Part shown: in pieces, positions 34,546 through 43,274 of the stretch
How the letters are laid out: the number at the start of each line of letters is the position of its first letter
Numbering within the stretch: the stretch's first letter is position 1
From: Streptomyces sp. SN-593
GTDB taxonomy: Bacteria > Actinomycetota > Actinomycetes > Streptomycetales > Streptomycetaceae
Length of the DNA stretch: 64,000 nt
Direction of reading: 5' to 3'
Assembly: GCF_016756395.1 (NCBI RefSeq)
Contig: NZ_AP018365.1
Span: 2,921,501-2,985,500 of the forward strand
Notes under the pieces: generated by a model
What the model saw: the letters and a program-made list of their open reading frames with translations, nothing else
Databases searched by the model: none
What the model was told of the DNA's origin: nothing
Translations under genes and position numbers: made by a program

Positions 34546-35676
34546 ATGACACCGCAGCACGACCGCGGCGGCCTGCCCGGATACGCCGAGCACTTCGAGG
34601 AGCCCGAGGGCTACCTCGACTTCGCACGGTACGGCCCCCCGTCGCGTCCGGTGCTCGACGCCGTCCACGACGCGCTGGGCCGCTCCGCCCGCGCGGACCG
34701 GCACACCGTCGACGACCTGATGCGCGCCGAGCGGCGCGCCCAGGAGGCCGCGGCCCGCCTGGCCGGTACCGATCCGGCGCACACCGTCCTGCTGCCCAAC
34801 GCCTCCACGGGCATGTTCCACGCCGCGCTCGGACTGCCCGGCGGGGCGGTCCTGGTGCCCGCCGGGGACTTCCCGGCGAACCACTACCCGTGGCGGCGCT
34901 CGGCCGGACTCGGCCGGGCGGTGCCGCACTGGCTGACCGCGGGTCCGGACGGCCGCGTCACCCCCGACGCGGTGCGCGCCGCCCTCACCGGCGACGTCGT
35001 CGCGCTGTCGGTCAGCGCGGTCGACTTCAGGACCGGCCACCGCGCCGACCTCGCCGCCCTGCGCGAGGTGATCGGCCCCGACCGGCTGCTGGTCGTGGAC
35101 GCCATCCAGGGCTTCGGCGTGGCCGACCTGGCCTGGCAGGCGGCCGACGTGGTCGTCGCCGGCGGCCAGAAGTGGCTGCGGGCGAGCTGGTCGACGGGGT
35201 TCGCCGCGCTCTCCGACCGCGCGCTGGAACGCCTCGAACCCACCCTCACCGGGTGGACCGGCGTCCGCGACGCCGGCCTCTTCGACGACCGCGAGCACCC
35301 GCCGGCCGACGGCGCCCAGCGCTGGAGCCTCACCAACCTCAGCCCGGTCGCAGCCGCCGGGCTGGAGGCGGCGCTCGCCCTGGTGGAGGCGGTCGGAGTG
35401 CCGGCGATCGAGGCGCACGTGCGCACCCGGGTCGGCGAGCTGATCGACGCGGTACGCGGCGCGGGCGGCCGCCTGCTGTCGCCCGAGGCACCCGCCGAGC
35501 GCGCCGGGATCGTCTCCTTCCGCATGCCCGGGGCCTCCGCCGCCGAGGTCGCCGCCGCCCTGCACGCCCATGAGGTCACCCCCACCACCCGGCCCGACTC
35601 CGTCCGGCTGTCCGCCCACGCCTCCACCACCGCCGCGGCGGTCGACCGGGTCCGCGCCGCCCTCGCGTCCCTGTGA
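34546..35676 (+). CDS. class V aminotransferase / cysteine desulfurase-like
   Basis: 376 residues from the ATG at 34546 (AGGAGAA upstream). A PLP-dependent fold-type I enzyme with the Lys that binds PLP in VVAGGQKWLRAS (about 200-211), DAIQGFGV (Asp contacting the pyridine ring) and a TLTGWTGVRD segment. Closest in shape to kynureninase/aminotransferase V members of actinobacteria rather than IscS; no Cys-loop is visible. Substrate unknown. It is divergent from DUF445 and convergent with the ABC exporter. Confidence 0.85.
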   Translation: MTPQHDRGGLPGYAEHFEEPEGYLDFARYGPPSRPVLDAVHDALGRSARADRHTVDDLMRAERRAQEAAARLAGTDPAHTVLLPNASTGMFHAALGLPGGAVLVPAGDFPANHYPWRRSAGLGRAVPHWLTAGPDGRVTPDAVRAALTGDVVALSVSAVDFRTGHRADLAALREVIGPDRLLVVDAIQGFGVADLAWQAADVVVAGGQKWLRASWSTGFAALSDRALERLEPTLTGWTGVRDAGLFDDREHPPADGAQRWSLTNLSPVAAAGLEAALALVEAVGVPAIEAHVRTRVGELIDAVRGAGGRLLSPEAPAERAGIVSFRMPGASAAEVAAALHAHEVTPTTRPDSVRLSAHASTTAAAVDRVRAALASL

Positions 35677-35707
35677 GGACCGCGGGAGCGGGCAGGGCCC
35701 CGGCCGC

Positions 35708-36783
35708 TCAGGTCCGCCCCGCGTACATCCGGGCAATGACGTCCTCGATGTCCGGCTCGCGGATCGACAGGTCCACCAGCGGGTACCGGTTCGCCAGCGC
35801 CGCGACCAGCGGCGCCGCGCCGGCCCCCGCGGGAAAGGCGAAGGACTGCCGCGGCCCGTCCACCGACACCAGCCGCGCCCCGCCAGCTCCACCGGGGGGA
35901 GCTCGCGGGCGAAGTCCGCGACCAGCGTCCGCTCGCTCTCCCCCACGGCGTGCAGACCCCCGAGGCCGCCGTCGTACACGACCTTCCCGTGGTCGATGAC
36001 CATCACCCGGCGGCACAGGCTCTCGATGTCGGTGAGGTCGTGCGTCGTGAGCAGGATCGTGGTGCCGCGCTCGGCGTTGAAGTCGCGCAGGAAGTCCCGC
36101 ACCCGGCTCTTGCTGACCACGTCCAGCCCGATGGTCGGCTCGTCGAGGTACAGTACCTCGGGGTCGTGCAGCAGCGCCGCCGCGATGTCGCCGCGCATCC
36201 GCTGCCCGAGCGAGAGCTGCCGCACCGGCACGTCCAGCAGCGGCCCGAGGTCGAGGAGGTCCACGCACGCGCCGAGGTTGCGCGCGTAGGCGGCGTCCGG
36301 GATCCGGTACATCCGCCGCACCAGCTCGTAGGAGTCCCGCAGCGGCAGGTCCCACCACAGGGTGGTGCGCTGCCCGAAGACCACCCCGATCCGCCGGGCC
36401 AGCCGGGTGCGCTCCCGGGCCGGGTCGATCCCGTCCACCCTGATCCGCCCCGCGCTGGGGTTGAGGATGCCGGTGAGCATCTTGATGGTGGTGGACTTTC
36501 CCGCGCCGTTGGGCCCGATGTAGCCGACGATCTCGCCGCGCGGCACGCTGAAGCCGATCCCGTCGACCGCGCGCACCTCGTGCCGCTCGCGCCGCAGCCA
36601 CCCGGCCTTGCGGCGCACCTCGAAGACCTTCTCCACGCCCTCCAGCTCGATGACCGGGTCGGCGGCCCCCGGAGTGGCCTCCGGAGCCGCCCCCGAGCCC
36701 GCCCCCGGGTCCGCCGCCGGGCCCGGACCCGCGGCCCCACCCGCGCCCCTGTCCGGCCCCGCCGGCCGGTCGATGCCGCTCAC
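35708..36783 (-). pseudogene. ABC exporter ATPase with one-base frameshift
   Basis: The ATPase reads normally from the GTG at 36783: GPNGAGKST (Walker A), LSLGQRMRGD (signature), VLYLDEPTIGLD (Walker B) and LLTTHD (H-loop), with an extra low-complexity N-terminus of about 45 residues. After PPVELAG, near 35878-35892, the frame is lost. The proper C-terminus GARLVSVDGPRQSFAFPAG through DVIARMYAGRT is in another frame and ends at 35708. Total length is 1076 nt, one base short of whole codons. One missing base in a G run (cccc on the plus strand, 35878-35881) restores it. All catalytic motifs lie before the shift. It is either a sequencing slip or a real mutation. Confidence 0.8.
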
Positions 36784-36787
36784 CGTC

Positions 36788-37681
36788 TCAACTCCCTGTG
36801 CTGCGGTAGGTACGAAGACCCCGCCGCCAGACCGCGGCCGCGAGCACGCAGCAGACCGCGGCGACGGCCGGGGAGGCGAAGTCCAGCCAGCCGGGCAGGC
36901 CGAGCGGATCGGGCTCGCCCAGCACGTGCAGCACGGGCAGCCAGTTGACGAAGGCGAGCGGCACCACGAAGGTGACCCCCCGCACCAGGTCCCGCGCGAA
37001 GATCCCCGGCGGGTACTGGAGCATCGTGTTGCCGCCGTAGGTGACCGAGTTCTGCACCTCCGAGGCGTCCTGCGCCCAGAACTGGAAGGCGCCGCCGGCC
37101 ACGTACACCGCACTGAAGATCACCCCGCCCGACACCAGCATCATCGGCACCATCAGCACGTTCACAGCCGTCCAGTGCACGTCCACCCGCAGCAGCGCCC
37201 AGCCGAGGACCAGCGCGCCCTGGGTGATCCGGCCCAGCCGGCGCAGCGCGAACCGGTCCGCGGCGACCTGCGCGAGCACCGGGACCGGACGCAGCAGCAG
37301 CGTGTCCAGGGTGCCGTCGCGCACCCGGCGGCCGAGCCGGTCCATGGAGCCCATCACCAGGTCGGCGATGCCGAAGGAGGTGCTGCACGCGCCGTAGAGG
37401 AACGCCACCTCCGGCAGCGTGAAGCCGCCCAGCCGGTGGACGTGCCCGAACATCAGCACGATCGTGACGAAGTCCAGCAGGGTCGCGGTGAAGTTGCCGA
37501 GCGCGGTCAGGACGAAGGACGTGCGGTAGGCCATGGTGGAGCGCACCCACATCCCCACGATCGGGCCGTAGGCGCGCACCGCCTCGCCGGCCCGCCCCAC
37601 CCGGGCCCCGGGCGCGTACCTCCCCGCGCCGCCCGGCGCCGCCCCGCCGGGCCGCTGCCGCGGCAGTTCCGCCTCAGCCAC
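36788..37681 (-). CDS. ABC-2 type permease (second subunit)
   Basis: 297 residues, GTG at 37681, six hydrophobic segments, with the PF06182-like pattern SVYGGNTMLQYPPGIFARDLVRGVTFVVPLAFVNWLPVLHVL near the C-terminus. It partners the preceding permease and the ATPase in an ABC-2 exporter. Its start overlaps the upstream permease by 8 bp and its stop lies 4 bp before the ATPase start, so the three are co-translated. Export substrate unknown. Confidence 0.85.
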   Translation of the reverse strand: MAEAELPRQRPGGAAPGGAGRYAPGARVGRAGEAVRAYGPIVGMWVRSTMAYRTSFVLTALGNFTATLLDFVTIVLMFGHVHRLGGFTLPEVAFLYGACSTSFGIADLVMGSMDRLGRRVRDGTLDTLLLRPVPVLAQVAADRFALRRLGRITQGALVLGWALLRVDVHWTAVNVLMVPMMLVSGGVIFSAVYVAGGAFQFWAQDASEVQNSVTYGGNTMLQYPPGIFARDLVRGVTFVVPLAFVNWLPVLHVLGEPDPLGLPGWLDFASPAVAAVCCVLAAAVWRRGLRTYRSTGS

Positions 37682-38477
37682 CCTGGACCACCACCCGGCG
37701 CGTCGCGGCCGACTGCAACAGCCGCCCGGCGCCGAGCAGCGCCGCCGCCCAGCCGGCCTGGCCGCACAGCGCCGGCACCGCCCCGGCGCCGCGGTGCCGG
37801 CCCAGCAGCACGTCCGCGGGCACCTGGAGCATCGACGCCCACGGCAGCGCCCGCGCCAGCTCGCCCAGCGCGCCCGGGAAGACCGTCAACGGCAGCAGCA
37901 GCCCCGAGAAGAACAGCCCGGTCAGCAGCATCGCCTGGCTCACCCCGGCGCCGTCCAGCAGCCAGAAGGCGCTGAGCCCGACCAGGAAGCGCAGCGCGAA
38001 GCTGACCAGTCCGGCCAGCATCACCGACACCGCGAACAGCACCCAGGTCCCGGGCGCCGACGGCAGCGCCAGGTCGAAGACCAGCGCCCCGCACAGCACC
38101 GGCACGACCCCGCGCCCCAGTAGCTGGAATCCCATCCGCCCCAGGTCCGTCGCCAGCCACCAGCCCTGGAGGTCGGCCGGCCGGTACAGGTCCACCGCGA
38201 TGTCCCCGGACCTGATCCGCTCCATCAGCTCGTCCTCGCACCCGCCGCCCATCAGCGCCATCGGCGTCAGCAGCGCCTGCCCCAGCCACACGTAGGTCAG
38301 CGCCTGCGCCTGGTCGTAGCCGCCCAGGTGCGGGCGCTGGTCCCACAGCGCGAGATAGCTGTAGCTGATGATCAGACCGAAGACGCAGTTGGTGAAGACC
38401 CCCGCGGCGGTGGCGACGCGGTACGTCGCGTAGCGGCGGAAGACCCGCGTGACCACCGCCCCGTAGAAACCGCCCAT
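37674..38477 (-). CDS. ABC-2 type permease (first subunit)
   Basis: 267 residues, ATG at 38477, six membrane segments. GDIAVDLYRPADLQGWWLATDLGR is the coupling-loop region typical of this permease family. It heads the three-gene exporter operon (permease-permease-ATPase). The upstream gap of 284 bp to the penicillin-binding protein gene holds the promoter of this operon; no specific hexamer is convincing. Confidence 0.85.
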   Translation of the reverse strand: MGGFYGAVVTRVFRRYATYRVATAAGVFTNCVFGLIISYSYLALWDQRPHLGGYDQAQALTYVWLGQALLTPMALMGGGCEDELMERIRSGDIAVDLYRPADLQGWWLATDLGRMGFQLLGRGVVPVLCGALVFDLALPSAPGTWVLFAVSVMLAGLVSFALRFLVGLSAFWLLDGAGVSQAMLLTGLFFSGLLLPLTVFPGALGELARALPWASMLQVPADVLLGRHRGAGAVPALCGQAGWAAALLGAGRLLQSAATRRVVVQGG

Positions 38478-38761
38478 CGACTGTGAACCCCCTCACGTGG
38501 CCCGGCACACAAGCCGCCGACCCTAGTACCGGCGAAGCCCGCGCTGCCAACGGTTTTCCAGGGCCGAACGGGTGAGCGAGCCGCGCCGCCGGAGTCGTCA
38601 CAGCCCTGTCACGGATGTCCGGTGCCGATCGGCATCGCACGGATGATGCGACAGTGTGGGAGTCGGAGGGCTACGTGGGTGTACGGACGCGTACGTAACG
38701 GTTGGTCCATGATGTACCGCCCCAGGCCAACCCTGGCGGCGGCCGAGGAGTCCTTACAGAC

Positions 38762-41158
38762 ATGAGTGACGATCCGAACCGGAGTACGGACCGCGGCGCG
38801 GACCGCGGTGCACGCCGCGGCATGGACCGCAGCGCGGACCGGAGCGCGGACCGGGACACGCCGCAGGGCCTGCGCCAGGAAGGATGGGCGCCCCGCCCGG
38901 CGTCGGCCGGCCGGCCCCGCCGCACCGGCCTGCGCCGCCTGCTGCCGACCTGGCGGATGGCGCTCGGCGGCACCCTCACCCTGCTGCTGCTCCTGGTCGG
39001 CGCCTTCTTCGTCGGCTACGCGCTCGTGTCCATCCCCGACGCCAACGCCGCAGCCACCGCGCAGAGCAACGTCTACCTCTACTCCGACGGCAAGACCGAG
39101 ATCTCCCGCGACGGCGCCGTCAACCGGCAGAACATCCAGCTCGACCAGGTCGCGTCGACCGCCCGCTACGCCACCCTCGCCGCGGAGGACCGCAACTTCT
39201 ACCACGAGTCCGCGGTCAGCCCGAAGTCCATGCTGCGCGCCGCCTGGAACACCGCCACCGGCAAGGGCAGGCAGTCCGGGTCCACCATCACCCAGCAGTA
39301 CGTGAAGAACTACTACCTCACGCAGAGCCAGACGGCCTCGCGCAAGGTGAAGGAGTTCTTCATCTCGATCAAGCTCGACCGCACCGAGTCGAAGGACCAG
39401 ATCCTCCAGGGCTACCTCAACACCAGCTACTACGGCCGCAACGCGTACGGCATCGAGGCCGCCGCCGAGGCGTACTTCAGCGAGAACGCCTCCGACCTCA
39501 CCACCGCCCAGGGCGCCTACCTCGCCACGCTGCTCAACGCACCCAGCGAGTACGACCTGTCCGCGCACCCCGAGAACGCCCCCGCCGCCAAGGCCCGCTG
39601 GAACTACGTGCTGGACGGCATGGTCAAGGAGCACTGGCTCACCGCGTCCCAGCGCGCCGCCACCAAGTTCCCGGCCATCGGCACGCCGAAGCCGGTCGCG
39701 AGCAAGGCCGGGCAGCGCGGCTACATCATCGAGGCGGTCAACCAGTACCTCACCGACCACCACATCGTGGACGCCGACGCGCTCTCCCGCGGCGGCTACC
39801 GCATCGTCACCACCATCCAGAAACCCAAGGAGGACGCCTTCGTCGCGGCGGCCCGGAAGGACGTCTACGACAAGCTCGGCAACGCCAAGCAGGACAAGTA
39901 CGTCCGGGCCGGCGGCGTCTCCATCGACCCCTCCACCGGCGACGTGGTCGCCCTGTACGGCGGCATCGACTACACCAAGCAGTACGTCAGCAGCGCCACC
40001 AACCGGACCTACCAGCCCGGTTCCACCTTCAAGCCGGTGATCTTCACCTCGGCGCTGCAGAACCACTCCACCACCCAGGACGGGCGGAGCATCACCCCGA
40101 CCACCGTCTACGACGGCGACAGCGGACGCCAGGTGCAGGGCCCCGACGGCCCGGTCGGCTACCACCCCGACAACGAGGACGACGCCGACTACGGCGACAT
40201 CACCGTCACCCGCGCGATGGACCAGTCCGTGAACTCCGTCTTCGCGCAGATGGCCCAGGACGTCGGCACCAAGAAGGTCATCGACACCGCGCACGACCTG
40301 GGCATCCCCGACGCCGTGGACATCCCCCAGACCCCGGCCATGGCGCTCGGCGCGTTCGGCAGCAGCCAGTCCCAGCCCAACAGCGCCAGCCCGCTGGACA
40401 TGGCCCAGGCGTACGCCACCCTCGCCAACCACGGCGTGCAGATCCCCTACACGATCGTGGCGAAGATCACCAAGGACGGCAACACCCTCGGGCTGCCGGA
40501 CCGCGACCCGGTCCAGTCGGTGCCGCGCAGCGCCGCCGACACCACCACCGCGATGCTCAAGAGCGTGGTCGACGCCCCGCTCGGCACCGCCGCGGCCGCC
40601 CGCGACTCCGGCTGGCCGTCGGCCGCGAAGACCGGCACCGCGGAGAACGACAAGGCCGCCTGGTTCGCCGGCTACACGCCCAAACTCGCCACCGTCGTCG
40701 CCCTGTTCGGGATGAACCCGGCCAACGGCGCCCAGGAGCAGCTCAACGGCTCCATGAACATGGCCCGGATCAACGGCGGCGGCCCGCCCGGCTCCGTCTG
40801 GGCCGACTACACCGCCGCGGCGCTCAAGGGCCAGCACGTCACCGGCTTCAACCTGGACATGCAGGACGGCTCCCAGACGGTCGCGCCGCAGAGCGACGAG
40901 CCCACCACCCCCGACAGCGGCGTCACCACCCCGCCCACCACCGGCGCCACGACACCGGCCACGCAGCCGCCGACCACCACCCCGCCGACCACCGGGACCA
41001 CCGCCCCCGGCACGCCGAGCACACCGCCGACCAGCTCCGTGCCGACCGACCCGGCGGAACCGCCCACCGGCAGTGACCCGACCGACACCTTCGCCCCCCA
41101 GGGCGGCTCGGCCGGCACCGACGGCCTGACCGGCCTCGCGGGAGGCCGGAGCGGCTAG
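38762..41158 (+). CDS. class A penicillin-binding protein
   Basis: 798 residues. Asp/Arg-rich cytoplasmic leader (1-55), one membrane anchor (67-90), GT51 glycosyltransferase (about 100-290; catalytic E142 in AAEDRNFYHE, GSTITQQYVKNYYL at 173-186), transpeptidase (about 375-680; SxxK S421-K424 in PGSTFKP, SVN 489-491, KTG 623-625) and a Pro/Thr-rich C-terminal tail of about 100 residues. Polymerises and cross-links peptidoglycan. ATG at 38762 with GAGGAG 11 nt upstream. The tail resembles surface-exposed linkers in other actinomycete PBPs and is followed by a terminator. Confidence 0.93.
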   Translation: MSDDPNRSTDRGADRGARRGMDRSADRSADRDTPQGLRQEGWAPRPASAGRPRRTGLRRLLPTWRMALGGTLTLLLLLVGAFFVGYALVSIPDANAAATAQSNVYLYSDGKTEISRDGAVNRQNIQLDQVASTARYATLAAEDRNFYHESAVSPKSMLRAAWNTATGKGRQSGSTITQQYVKNYYLTQSQTASRKVKEFFISIKLDRTESKDQILQGYLNTSYYGRNAYGIEAAAEAYFSENASDLTTAQGAYLATLLNAPSEYDLSAHPENAPAAKARWNYVLDGMVKEHWLTASQRAATKFPAIGTPKPVASKAGQRGYIIEAVNQYLTDHHIVDADALSRGGYRIVTTIQKPKEDAFVAAARKDVYDKLGNAKQDKYVRAGGVSIDPSTGDVVALYGGIDYTKQYVSSATNRTYQPGSTFKPVIFTSALQNHSTTQDGRSITPTTVYDGDSGRQVQGPDGPVGYHPDNEDDADYGDITVTRAMDQSVNSVFAQMAQDVGTKKVIDTAHDLGIPDAVDIPQTPAMALGAFGSSQSQPNSASPLDMAQAYATLANHGVQIPYTIVAKITKDGNTLGLPDRDPVQSVPRSAADTTTAMLKSVVDAPLGTAAAARDSGWPSAAKTGTAENDKAAWFAGYTPKLATVVALFGMNPANGAQEQLNGSMNMARINGGGPPGSVWADYTAAALKGQHVTGFNLDMQDGSQTVAPQSDEPTTPDSGVTTPPTTGATTPATQPPTTTPPTTGTTAPGTPSTPPTSSVPTDPAEPPTGSDPTDTFAPQGGSAGTDGLTGLAGGRSG

Positions 41159-41164
41159 CACGAA

Positions 41165-41196
41165 GGCTCCGGCGGCCCGCACGGGCCACCGGAGCC
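41165..41196 (+). terminator. terminator after PBP gene
   Basis: ggctccggcggccc pairs with gggccaccggagcc: a 13-bp stem with one internal mismatch, 7 nt after the stop. Confidence 0.7.
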
Positions 41197-41220
41197 GGGG
41201 CGGGGCCACCGGAGCCCGCG

Positions 41221-41280
41221 GCGGCAGACGGGAGCCCGGGGCGGCAGACGGACGGCCGCGGCGGCAGACGGACGGCCGCG
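41221..41280. repeat. 20-bp tandem units before GroES-like stop
   Basis: gcggcagacggacggccgcg occurs twice exactly (41241-41280), with a partial unit before. It lies just outside the 3' end of the GroES-like gene. Confidence 0.7.
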
Positions 41281-41289
41281 GTCAGGCGG

Positions 41290-41628
41290 TCACAGGTACA
41301 GGCCGGTCGAGTCGTCGCCCTGGAGGCGCTCGGCGGCCACCGCGTGCAGGTCGCGCTCGCGCATCAGGACGTAGGCCACGCCCTGCACCTCCACCTCGGC
41401 CCGGTCCTCCGGATCGAACAGCACCCGGTCGCCGACCTCGACGGTCCGCACGTGCTGGCCGATCGCGACGACCTCGGCCCAGGCCAGCCGCTTCCCGACG
41501 GCCGCGGTCGCCGGGATCAGGATGCCGCCGCCGCTGCGGCGCTCGCCCTCGCCGTTGTCCTGCCGCACCAGCACGCGGTCGTGCAGCATCCGGATGGGCA
41601 GCTTGTCGTGTGCACTCTTGGAACTCAC
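41290..41628 (-). CDS. GroES-family co-chaperonin-like protein
   Basis: 112 residues, GTG at 41628. Cpn10 fold signature: LHDRVLVRQDNGEGERRSGGGILIPATA, then AEVVAIGQHVRTVEVGDRVLFDPEDRAEVEVQGVAYVLMRERD. About 10 residues longer than GroES, with a divergent mobile loop and a C-terminal extension. No GroEL is adjacent, so it may be a paralogue of the main groES. It shares the minus strand with DUF3618 10 bp upstream, probably co-transcribed. Confidence 0.85.
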   Translation of the reverse strand: MSSKSAHDKLPIRMLHDRVLVRQDNGEGERRSGGGILIPATAAVGKRLAWAEVVAIGQHVRTVEVGDRVLFDPEDRAEVEVQGVAYVLMRERDLHAVAAERLQGDDSTGLYL

Positions 41629-41638
41629 GCCGACGAAC

Positions 41639-41965
41639 CTACCGGCGACTGCGCCGCACGATGAGACCGACCACCGCCACCGCGACCACGGCCCCGGCCG
41701 CCGCGGCCGGCACGACCCGCTCCAGGCGCGGCGCGCCGTCCTCGTCCACGAACTGCGCCCGCGCCCTGCTGACCGCGCGGTTGGCGGCGACGTACGCCTG
41801 CCCGACCGTGTGGTCCAGCGCGGAAACCGCCTTCGCCTTGGTGTCCCGCATGATCGTCACCGGGTGGACGCGGACCGCGATCTCGTCCAGCGTCACCGCG
41901 AGGTCCTGCCGTCTGCGGGCGATATCCGCCTCGATCTGGGCGGCCGTCCTGGCACCTTCCGACAC
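41639..41965 (-). CDS. DUF3618 small membrane protein
   Basis: 108 residues from the GTG at 41965. The N-terminal TAAQIEADIARRRQDLAVTLDEIAVRVHP is the DUF3618 signature (predicted amphipathic, two helices). A C-terminal membrane helix (about 84-104) ends in RRSRR. Function unknown; members sit next to stress genes in actinomycetes. Here it lies 10 bp upstream of the GroES-like gene and is divergent from bcp. Confidence 0.85.
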   Translation of the reverse strand: MSEGARTAAQIEADIARRRQDLAVTLDEIAVRVHPVTIMRDTKAKAVSALDHTVGQAYVAANRAVSRARAQFVDEDGAPRLERVVPAAAAGAVVAVAVVGLIVRRSRR

Positions 41966-42000
41966 CGCACTGCCTCCATCGCCTGATTAGGTAGCGTTCG

Positions 42001-42011
42001 GACAGTCTGTC
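42001..42011. promoter_or_regulatory. short palindrome upstream of bcp
   Basis: gacag-t-ctgtc, a perfect 5-bp inverted repeat, follows TAGCGT (41987-41992), a plausible -10 for the bcp gene. A peroxide- or redox-responsive site is conceivable but not established. Confidence 0.3.
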
Positions 42012-42065
42012 AGTACGACGCGGCCCGTGCCTCGTCGGCACCCCCGTTTCGCCCCAGGAGCCTCC

Positions 42066-42533
42066 ATGCCCGACCGCCTCGCCCCCGGCGACACCGCCCC
42101 CGCGTTCACCCTGCCGGACGCCGACGGCAACCAGGTCTCGCTCGCCGACCACCTCGGCCGCCGCGTGATCGTCTACTTCTACCCCGCCGCCCTGACCGCC
42201 GGCTGCACCAAGCAGGCGTGCGACTTCACGGACAACCTCGCGGTGTTCGCGGAGGCGGGCTACGACGTGCTCGGCATCTCCCCGGACGAGCCGGAGAAGC
42301 TGGCGAGGTTCCGCGACAAGGAGTCCCTGAAGGTGACCCTGCTCGCCGACCCCGACCGCCAGGTGCTGACCGCCTACGGCGCGTTCGGCGAGAAGACGAT
42401 GTACGGCCGGACCGTGACCGGCGTCATCCGCTCCACCCTCGTGATCGACCCGTCCGGCAAGGTCGAGCGCGCCTTCTACAACGTGAAGGCCACCGGCCAC
42501 GTCGCCAAACTCCTCCGCGACCTGAAGATCTGA
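42066..42533 (+). CDS. bcp: thioredoxin-dependent peroxiredoxin (Bcp)
   Basis: 155 residues, ATG at 42066 (CAGGAG upstream). Peroxiredoxin-Q fold: LAPGDTAPAFTLPDADGNQVSLADH, the catalytic segment FYPAALTAGCTKQACDF (peroxidatic C47, resolving C52, CxxxxC as in Bcp), then IRSTLVIDPSGKV. Reduces H2O2 and organic hydroperoxides with thioredoxin. Monocistronic, with the HNH pair starting 84 bp downstream. Confidence 0.93.
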   Translation: MPDRLAPGDTAPAFTLPDADGNQVSLADHLGRRVIVYFYPAALTAGCTKQACDFTDNLAVFAEAGYDVLGISPDEPEKLARFRDKESLKVTLLADPDRQVLTAYGAFGEKTMYGRTVTGVIRSTLVIDPSGKVERAFYNVKATGHVAKLLRDLKI

Positions 42534-42617
42534 CCCGCCCCCGCCGCCGTAACCCCCCGCCCACCCGTTCGTTGACCCGTACGAGAACGCGAACACGCGA
42601 GCGATCCCGGAGGAACC

Positions 42618-43274
42618 GTGGGTGTGCAGGCGAAGGCGGTGAGCCGGTACGCGAAGGACCGGCTGACGGCGGCGGTGGCTTCGTCGCGGACCCTGTCCGA
42701 CGTGTTGCGGGCCCTCGGAGCGGAACCCGCCGGTCCGAGTCGGAAGTACGTGCGGGAGCTCTTGCGCCGTCACGGAATCGACACCTCGCATCTGGAGAGG
42801 GAGGGCACACGCTGGACGAGGGAGGTGCTGGAACCAGCCGTGGCCGCGTCGACGAACATGTGCGAGGTTCTCCGGCGGCTCGGCCTCGACGTGGTGGGCG
42901 GCCACCACACGCACATCTCCCGGCGGGTGCGGGCCCTGGGTATCGACACCTCGCACTTCGTGCGGCCTTCCCGGCGGGGCGAGCGCCGCCGGCCACGCAC
43001 CCCGGAGTCGGTGCTCGTGGTGCAGGACCCCGCCCGCGGGCGGCGGACACCCGGAGACCGGTTGAAGCGGGCTCTGTTGGAACAGGGCGTCCCGGATCGC
43101 TGCGCCCAGTGCGGGACGGCCCCGTTGTGGCGGGGCCGCCCCCTCCCGCTCGAGGTCGACCACATCGACGGGAACTGGCGTGACAACCGCATGGCCAACC
43201 TGCGGCTGGTCTGCCCCAACTGCCATGCCGCGACGGACTCCTACCGAGGACGCGCGAAGGGACGCACCGGGTGA
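42618..43274 (+). CDS. HNH endonuclease with two DTSH modules
   Basis: 218 residues from the GTG at 42618 (GGAGGAACC upstream). Two tandem N-terminal modules of about 45 residues, each shaped like (TL)SDVLRALG...YVRELLRRHGIDTSHL and CEVLRRLG...RRVRALGIDTSHF, predicted to be DNA-binding helices. A C-terminal HNH domain follows: zinc CAQCG and CPNCH around EVDHIDGNWRDNRMANLRLVC, with catalytic HIDG His and DNR/NLRL Asn. Resembles phage and free-standing HNH nucleases. It overlaps the next HNH gene by 4 bp (GTGA). Confidence 0.88.
   Translation: MGVQAKAVSRYAKDRLTAAVASSRTLSDVLRALGAEPAGPSRKYVRELLRRHGIDTSHLEREGTRWTREVLEPAVAASTNMCEVLRRLGLDVVGGHHTHISRRVRALGIDTSHFVRPSRRGERRRPRTPESVLVVQDPARGRRTPGDRLKRALLEQGVPDRCAQCGTAPLWRGRPLPLEVDHIDGNWRDNRMANLRLVCPNCHAATDSYRGRAKGRTG

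Noticed and set aside
32917..37113. A 1398-codon open minus-strand frame spanning DUF445, antisense to the aminotransferase and the ABC ATPase
   Set aside because: Only its right part (ABC ATPase) and left part (DUF445) encode protein-like sequence; the middle is antisense to a good aminotransferase gene. The long frame is a by-product of high GC content and the frameshifted ATPase.
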